From NCBI GenBank assembly GCA_964524065.1, contig CAZGCB010000077.1, positions 1 to 12,934 on the forward strand: 12,934 nucleotides of DNA, written 5' to 3'. The stretch is from CAZADA01 sp964524065 (GTDB taxonomy: Bacteria > Pseudomonadota > Alphaproteobacteria > Caulobacterales > Maricaulaceae). The notes beneath the pieces are model-generated. The model had not been told where the DNA came from. It searched no databases and worked only from the letters and a program-made list of their open reading frames with translations. The translations under genes were made by a program, and so were the position numbers. Below, piece after piece: positions 11,761 to 12,934 of the stretch; position 1 is the stretch's first letter; each line of letters opens with the position of its first letter.

Positions 11761-12934
11761 CTATGGCTGTTGCGCGGCCCTGGCGCCGGAAGGAATGGCG
11801 AACGCCGCCAGCAGCACGGCGATCCCTGCCAGGCCGCTCGCCAGCGCCATGGCCCAGCCAAACGCAGCGTCGCCTTGGGCGGTGAGTAGGGCCGCTGCAG
11901 CAGCGCCGCCGCCTAAACCCGCCGCCCGCGCCGCCGCATTGTTAATGCCCGAGGCGACGCCGCCGCGCCCCTCCGGTACGGCTGCAAGCGCCACGGCGGT
12001 GAGCGGCGTGATGGCGAGCGCGAATCCGAAGCCGAGCAGCCCCATGGGCGCTGCGATGCTGAGGCCCCCGCCCCACGCTGCCGGAATGAGCCCCAGCATC
12101 GCGAAGCCGCCGAGCGCCGCCACCGATCCGCCGAGCAGGAGCGGGCGCGCGCCGATCCGCTCCGACAGGCCGCCCACGCTGCGCGACAACAGCCCCACCG
12201 CCAGCGTAAAGGGCAAAAACGCCAGCCCCGCGACGGTGGCGGTCCAGCCGCGTGCATCCATCAGCTCAAACGGCAGGGCGAAAAACAGCACCGACAACGC
12301 GGCGTAGAGAAACACCGTCAGCGCCGTGATGCCGGAGAACACTCGGTTCGCGAACAGACCCAAGGGCGCCATGGGATCGCGGGCGCGGCGCTCCCAGCTC
12401 AAAAACGCCACAAGGCCCACACAACCCAAGAAAAAGATCCGTCGCGTCCAGGAGCGTTGATCCCCGCCGCCGACGGTGTCGGCCGGATCACCGCCCAAGC
12501 TGACCAATCCATAGGCCAGACAGCCAAAGGCCGCCGCCGCCACGGCCGCACCGACCAGATCCAGCGGTCCATGCGGGCCCGGAGCACGGCTTTCCGGCAA
12601 GGTGCGCCAAGCGAGCGCCACAGCGATGACCGCCACAGGAACATTCAGCGCGAAAATCCACGACCAGTGGGCGTGTTCCACCAGCAGTCCGCCCACAATC
12701 GGCCCGATGGCCGCGGTGAGCGCCGAGGCGCTGGCCCACACCCCCAACGCCCGTCCGCGGCTTTCTTTAGGATACACCGCGCCGATCACCGCCAGCGCCG
12801 CCGGCGCCAAGAACGCGCCGGCCAGCCCTTTGACCGCGCGCGCGGCGATCAAAGCGTCGGGCGAACGGGCCGCCGCGCAGGCCAGGGAGGCCGCCGCGAA
12901 CGCGACGATGCTCCACACATACACGCGCCGCCGG
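11761..12934 (-). CDS. MFS transporter, DHA2 (EmrB/QacA-like) type, N-terminus outside window
   Basis: Inner-membrane proton-coupled exporter. The visible frame runs off the window; the first residues present are RRR-VYVWSIVAFAAASLACA, which is the loop after TM1 (the usual GRRR motif) and TM2. LIAARAVKGLAGAFLAPAALAVI is the typical TM3-4 region. ALTAAIGPIVGGLL is motif C, characteristic of drug-proton antiporters, and HWSWIFALNVPVAVIAVALAWRTLPES is typical of the DHA2 group. About 390 residues are visible and roughly 60 are expected to be missing. The second half continues with hydrophobic helices to IAVLLAAFAIPSGARAAQQP and TAG. The GTG at 12924 is inside the protein, not a start. queF follows after 34 bp, so the two may share a transcript, though no link in function is evident. 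The substrate is unknown. Confidence 0.9.
   Translation of the reverse strand, partial: RRRVYVWSIVAFAAASLACAAARSPDALIAARAVKGLAGAFLAPAALAVIGAVYPKESRGRALGVWASASALTAAIGPIVGGLLVEHAHWSWIFALNVPVAVIAVALAWRTLPESRAPGPHGPLDLVGAAVAAAAFGCLAYGLVSLGGDPADTVGGGDQRSWTRRIFFLGCVGLVAFLSWERRARDPMAPLGLFANRVFSGITALTVFLYAALSVLFFALPFELMDARGWTATVAGLAFLPFTLAVGLLSRSVGGLSERIGARPLLLGGSVAALGGFAMLGLIPAAWGGGLSIAAPMGLLGFGFALAITPLTAVALAAVPEGRGGVASGINNAAARAAGLGGGAAAAALLTAQGDAAFGWAMALASGLAGIAVLLAAFAIPSGARAAQQP

Noticed and set aside
11727..11861. Upstream extension of QueF
   Set aside because: It overlaps the end of the MFS gene and encodes sequence unlike any QueF.

Overview
The window reads as chromosomal DNA of a G+C-rich alphaproteobacterium. 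Three things point there: a DUF3126-type small protein next to cysE, a LexA box of the alphaproteobacterial form GTTC-N7-GTTC, and the protein families present. A caulobacter-like or marine hyphomonad-like lineage would fit, but that is a guess from general character. No RNA gene, insertion sequence, phage gene, CRISPR array or origin was seen, and no stretch over 300 bases lacks a gene.

Layout. (1) 1-1218, plus strand: C-terminal part of a TPR plus outer-membrane beta-barrel protein of the Slam (DUF560) type, cut by the window edge and visibly less G+C-rich than the rest. (2) 1219-1445: an intergenic stretch with two possible hairpins, three perfect copies of an 18-bp repeat, and a promoter overlapped by a perfect LexA box. 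(3) 1446-2885, plus: a Y-family (DinB-like) DNA polymerase with its catalytic carboxylates intact, evidently SOS-regulated. (4) 2921-5059, minus: a Nudix hydrolase, then serine O-acetyltransferase cysE, then a DUF3126-type protein. (5) 5118-10403, minus: a TetR/AcrR regulator, a periplasmic adaptor and an RND permease, forming a drug- or toxicant-efflux locus with no outer-membrane channel gene; dyad symmetries in the adaptor promoter are good operator candidates. (6) 10581-11228, plus: a YdjA-like nitroreductase, divergent from tetR. (7) 11238-12934, minus: an MFS transporter of the DHA2 type (N-terminus outside the window) followed by queF (queuosine synthesis).

How the parts relate. The TetR regulator probably represses the adaptor-permease pair, and the divergent nitroreductase may share its control region. 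The Nudix gene and cysE are co-directional and 70 bp apart, so they may be co-transcribed. The cysE-DUF3126 pairing looks conserved from general knowledge of alphaproteobacteria, but its meaning is unknown. The most distinctive signal is the standalone Y-family polymerase under its own LexA box. I see no convincing new multi-gene system; the window is mostly housekeeping and efflux genes with some regulatory structure worth testing.
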